This document shows, in pieces, positions 6,852 to 8,459 of a DNA stretch of 8,459 nucleotides. Position numbers and translations under genes: made by a program. How positions within the stretch are numbered: the first letter of the stretch is position 1; the number at the start of each line of letters is the position of its first letter. This stretch comes from Candidatus Omnitrophota bacterium. GTDB lineage: Bacteria > Omnitrophota > Gorgyraeia > JABMRG01. Below the pieces are notes generated by a model that saw only the letters and a list, made by a program, of their open reading frames with translations, was not told the origin of the DNA and ran no database searches. The DNA lies in contig JABMRG010000054.1 of assembly GCA_013202935.1 (NCBI GenBank), positions 1 through 8,459 of the forward strand. Reading direction: 5' to 3'.

Positions 6852-6865
6852 ACCAAAATAACTTT

Positions 6866-6942
6866 GCCCCTGTAGCTCAGGTGGATAGAGCAGCGGTTTC
6901 CTAAACCGCGTGCCGGGTGTTCGAATCGCCCCAGGGGCGCCA
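6866..6942 (+). tRNA. tRNA-Arg (anticodon CCU)
   Basis: A complete cloverleaf folds. The acceptor is GCCCCTG with CAGGGGC, and the D stem is GCTC/GAGC with loop AGGTGGATA. The anticodon stem is GCGGT/ACCGC with loop TTCCTAA, so the anticodon CCT is at 6900-6902. A 5-nt variable loop follows, then a T arm GGGTG/CGCCC (one G-U) with loop TTCGAAT, discriminator G and an encoded CCA at 6940-6942. It reads AGG, which is the most common Arg codon in the parts of ppdK I looked at. Confidence 0.97.
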
Positions 6943-6979
6943 CGAACCATTTGATGAAAGAGAGAATCGCATAAATATT

Positions 6980-7747
6980 ATGAACGAAAAAAAATATTCT
7001 ATATCAGTTGTGACGATGACGCGCAATTCCGCAACCAAGATACGGGACTGTCTTGAGAGCGCTAAATGGTCTGATGATATTGTAGTTATTGATGATTTTA
7101 GCAAAGATAATACGCTTGATATAGTAGGTGAGTATACCAATAATATACATCAGCGTAAATGGGAAAACGAAGGCCGGCAGAGAAATTTTGCGTATTCAAA
7201 GGCCAAAAACGAATACATACTCAGCCTTGATTCTGATGAGCGGATTACTTCAGAGCTTCAGGATGAGCTTATACGCCTGGCAGAAGAAGGCTTTACTCAT
7301 AACGGTTATAATGTCCCGCATAAGAACTATATTGGTAATAGATGGATCAGGCATGGTGGCTGGTACCCGAACAGGAAACTGAAACTTTTTAAGAAGAGTG
7401 AGTTCAGGTACGCGGAAGAAGAGTATCACCCACCAGCGATAATGGAAGGTGAGCGCAAGGATCTTAATGGCGAGATCATACACCTTGCCTATAAAGATTT
7501 TTCTGATATGGTGCGTAAGGTAGATCATCAGACAAATTTTGAATCCGAGAAATGGTTTAGAGACAAGAGGAAGATGTCATTGGCGCGTGCTTTGCGAAAA
7601 TCATTTGACAGATTTTTTAAGGCGTACTTTCTTAAGCAGGGTTTTCGTGATGGCTTCTTGGGATTTATGATGGCATTCTTTGGCGGATTTTATCAGCTAT
7701 TGAGTTACGCGAAGTATGCTGAGTTAAAAAAAGAAACAGAGAGGTAA
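6980..7747 (+). CDS. Family 2 glycosyltransferase, WaaE-like (LPS-core beta-glucosyltransferase type)
   Basis: This 255-residue protein has a GT-A fold. The N-terminal strand ISVVTMTRN (8-16), VIDDFSKDNT (36-45) and the metal/nucleotide-sugar DxD motif in LSLDSDE (81-87; Asp84, Asp86) are standard GT2 features. The block around 120-160, with HGGWYPNRKLKLF and EYHPPAIMEG, resembles the WaaE/KdtX-type enzymes that add glucose to lipopolysaccharide core heptose. The exact donor and acceptor are not provable here. Residues about 212-247 are aromatic and hydrophobic and may bind the inner face of the membrane. ATG 6980 is chosen because the in-frame GTG at 6917 lies inside the tRNA. The Shine-Dalgarno is weak (AGAGAG, about 15 nt upstream). 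The gene begins 37 nt after the tRNA with no terminator between, and its stop is 3 nt before the PHP gene. Confidence 0.88.
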   Translation: MNEKKYSISVVTMTRNSATKIRDCLESAKWSDDIVVIDDFSKDNTLDIVGEYTNNIHQRKWENEGRQRNFAYSKAKNEYILSLDSDERITSELQDELIRLAEEGFTHNGYNVPHKNYIGNRWIRHGGWYPNRKLKLFKKSEFRYAEEEYHPPAIMEGERKDLNGEIIHLAYKDFSDMVRKVDHQTNFESEKWFRDKRKMSLARALRKSFDRFFKAYFLKQGFRDGFLGFMMAFFGGFYQLLSYAKYAELKKETER

Positions 7748-7750
7748 AAG

Positions 7751-8431
7751 ATGCAGAGAAGAAAAGATTCATTGCTTGTCGATTTGCATGCACACAGCTT
7801 ATTGAGTGATGGCGTACTTTTGCCAAGCGAACTTGTAAGGAGATATGATGTAGCAGGTTTTGATGCTGTAGCAATAACTGACCATGCCGATTCTTCAAAT
7901 ATAGATTTTATTGTTAAGGCGCTGGTAAAGGTATGCGCTGAATTAAATAAGTATTGGAAGATTAAAGCGATTCCCGGCATTGAACTTACACATCTTCCCT
8001 TAGAGCAGTTTGGACCACTTACAAAACACGCCAGAAAAAATGGCGCAAAGATTATAATCGGGCATGGAGAGAGCCCTGTTGAACCTGTTATCAAAGGCAC
8101 GAATAGAGCGGCGATTAAGGCAGGTGTTGATATCTTGGCACATCCTGGCAAGATAATAAAAGAGGACGCACTCTTAGCTGCAAGGAAAGGCGTCTACTTA
8201 GAGATAACAGCAAGAAAGGGCCACTCAAAAACAAATACACATGTTGCAGGAATTGCGAAATCAGCTAAAGCCATGATTATAATAGGTTCTGATTCTCATT
8301 TACCGCAGGATATACCCAGTAGAATGCTTTTTAATAAGGTTGCAAAGAAGGCTGGGCTTACGTCTTCCGGTATACGTTCTGCTTATTCTAATTCTAAAAA
8401 CATTGCCAAAAAGATAATTCGCTTGACTTAA
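7751..8431 (+). CDS. PHP-domain metallophosphoesterase (histidinol-phosphatase-like)
   Basis: This 226-residue protein is essentially one PHP domain, a metal-dependent (beta/alpha)7 barrel that hydrolyses phosphoesters. All the expected metal-ligand motifs are present: DLHAHS (His13, His15), ITDHAD (Asp44, His45), GIELTH (Glu78, His81), GHGE (His105), LAHPG (His131), EITARKGH (Glu151, His158) and GSDSH (Asp181, His183). An active trinuclear-metal enzyme is therefore likely. Histidinol phosphate is one known substrate of the family, but no his genes are nearby, and the partner glycosyltransferase hints at a sugar- or envelope-related substrate (inference). The ATG follows the upstream stop by 3 nt, with GAGAGG (7739-7744) as ribosome binding site, so the two genes are almost certainly co-translated. 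The C-terminal 40 residues are lysine- and serine-rich without a known motif. Confidence 0.88.
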   Translation: MQRRKDSLLVDLHAHSLLSDGVLLPSELVRRYDVAGFDAVAITDHADSSNIDFIVKALVKVCAELNKYWKIKAIPGIELTHLPLEQFGPLTKHARKNGAKIIIGHGESPVEPVIKGTNRAAIKAGVDILAHPGKIIKEDALLAARKGVYLEITARKGHSKTNTHVAGIAKSAKAMIIIGSDSHLPQDIPSRMLFNKVAKKAGLTSSGIRSAYSNSKNIAKKIIRLT

Positions 8432-8459
8432 GCACTCTGCTAATCTATTATATAAATAG

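Noticed and set aside
6866..6942. tRNA-Arg as an integration (att) site of a genomic island
   Set aside because: No integrase and no repeat of the tRNA 3' end are visible downstream, and the flanking genes look like ordinary chromosomal genes.
6917..6979. An in-frame GTG at 6917 that would lengthen the glycosyltransferase by 21 residues
   Set aside because: It lies inside the T arm of the tRNA, and the extra residues have no GT2 similarity. The family start matches ATG 6980.
7705..8151. A 148-residue open frame on the minus strand opposite the PHP gene
   Set aside because: It is antisense to metal-binding motifs that explain the + strand fully. Its hydrophobic, Ser/Pro-rich composition is what reverse-complemented coding sequence gives.
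8432..8459. Possible terminator or new gene start at the window end
   Set aside because: The last 28 bases are AT-rich with no hairpin, ribosome binding site or start codon that can be supported.

Overview
All eight protein genes and the single tRNA gene lie on the + strand, tightly packed, with no mobile elements, CRISPR arrays or phage genes. The window looks like chromosomal DNA of an anaerobic or fermentative Gram-negative-type bacterium. This rests on a two-subunit-type (bacterial) glycyl-tRNA synthetase, a bacterial-type pyruvate phosphate dikinase (PPDK), a sigma-70 factor, a WaaE-like lipopolysaccharide-core-type glycosyltransferase, and an Arg codon preference for AGG/AGA with fairly AT-rich DNA. 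The overall feel (a short RpoD-like sigma, PPDK, B12-binding radical SAM proteins) would fit a candidate-phylum lineage such as Omnitrophota, but that placement is an impression, not something the sequence proves.

Region 1 (1-5250) reads as one operon. It holds the 3' end of glyS, then ppdK, a compact sigma-70 factor, apt (adenine phosphoribosyltransferase) and a small PilZ-domain protein. Spacing is about 70 nt after glyS, 16 nt between ppdK and the sigma gene, an ATGA overlap between sigma and apt, and 11 nt between apt and the PilZ gene. GlyRS and Apt both release AMP + PPi, and PPDK can consume AMP + PPi with PEP to make ATP, so a shared AMP/PPi economy is a plausible theme. The sigma factor and the putative c-di-GMP-binding PilZ protein are regulators carried on the same transcript.

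Region 2 (5251-6843) is a 96-bp gap with a small inverted repeat and a weak promoter-like pair, then a gene for a B12-binding-domain radical SAM protein of unknown substrate, closed by a wobble-rich hairpin with a T tract.

Region 3 (6823-8459) starts with a good promoter that overlaps that hairpin and drives a tRNA-Arg(CCU) with encoded CCA. Only 37 nt later comes a family-2 glycosyltransferase gene, followed 3 nt after its stop by a PHP-domain metallophosphoesterase gene. The tRNA and these two genes may share a transcript. The last 28 bases hold nothing recognisable.

I see no clearly novel system. The most interesting points are the gene combination in region 1, the sequence changes in the sigma factor's promoter-reading helix and finger, the terminator/promoter overlap, and the likely tRNA-mRNA co-transcript.
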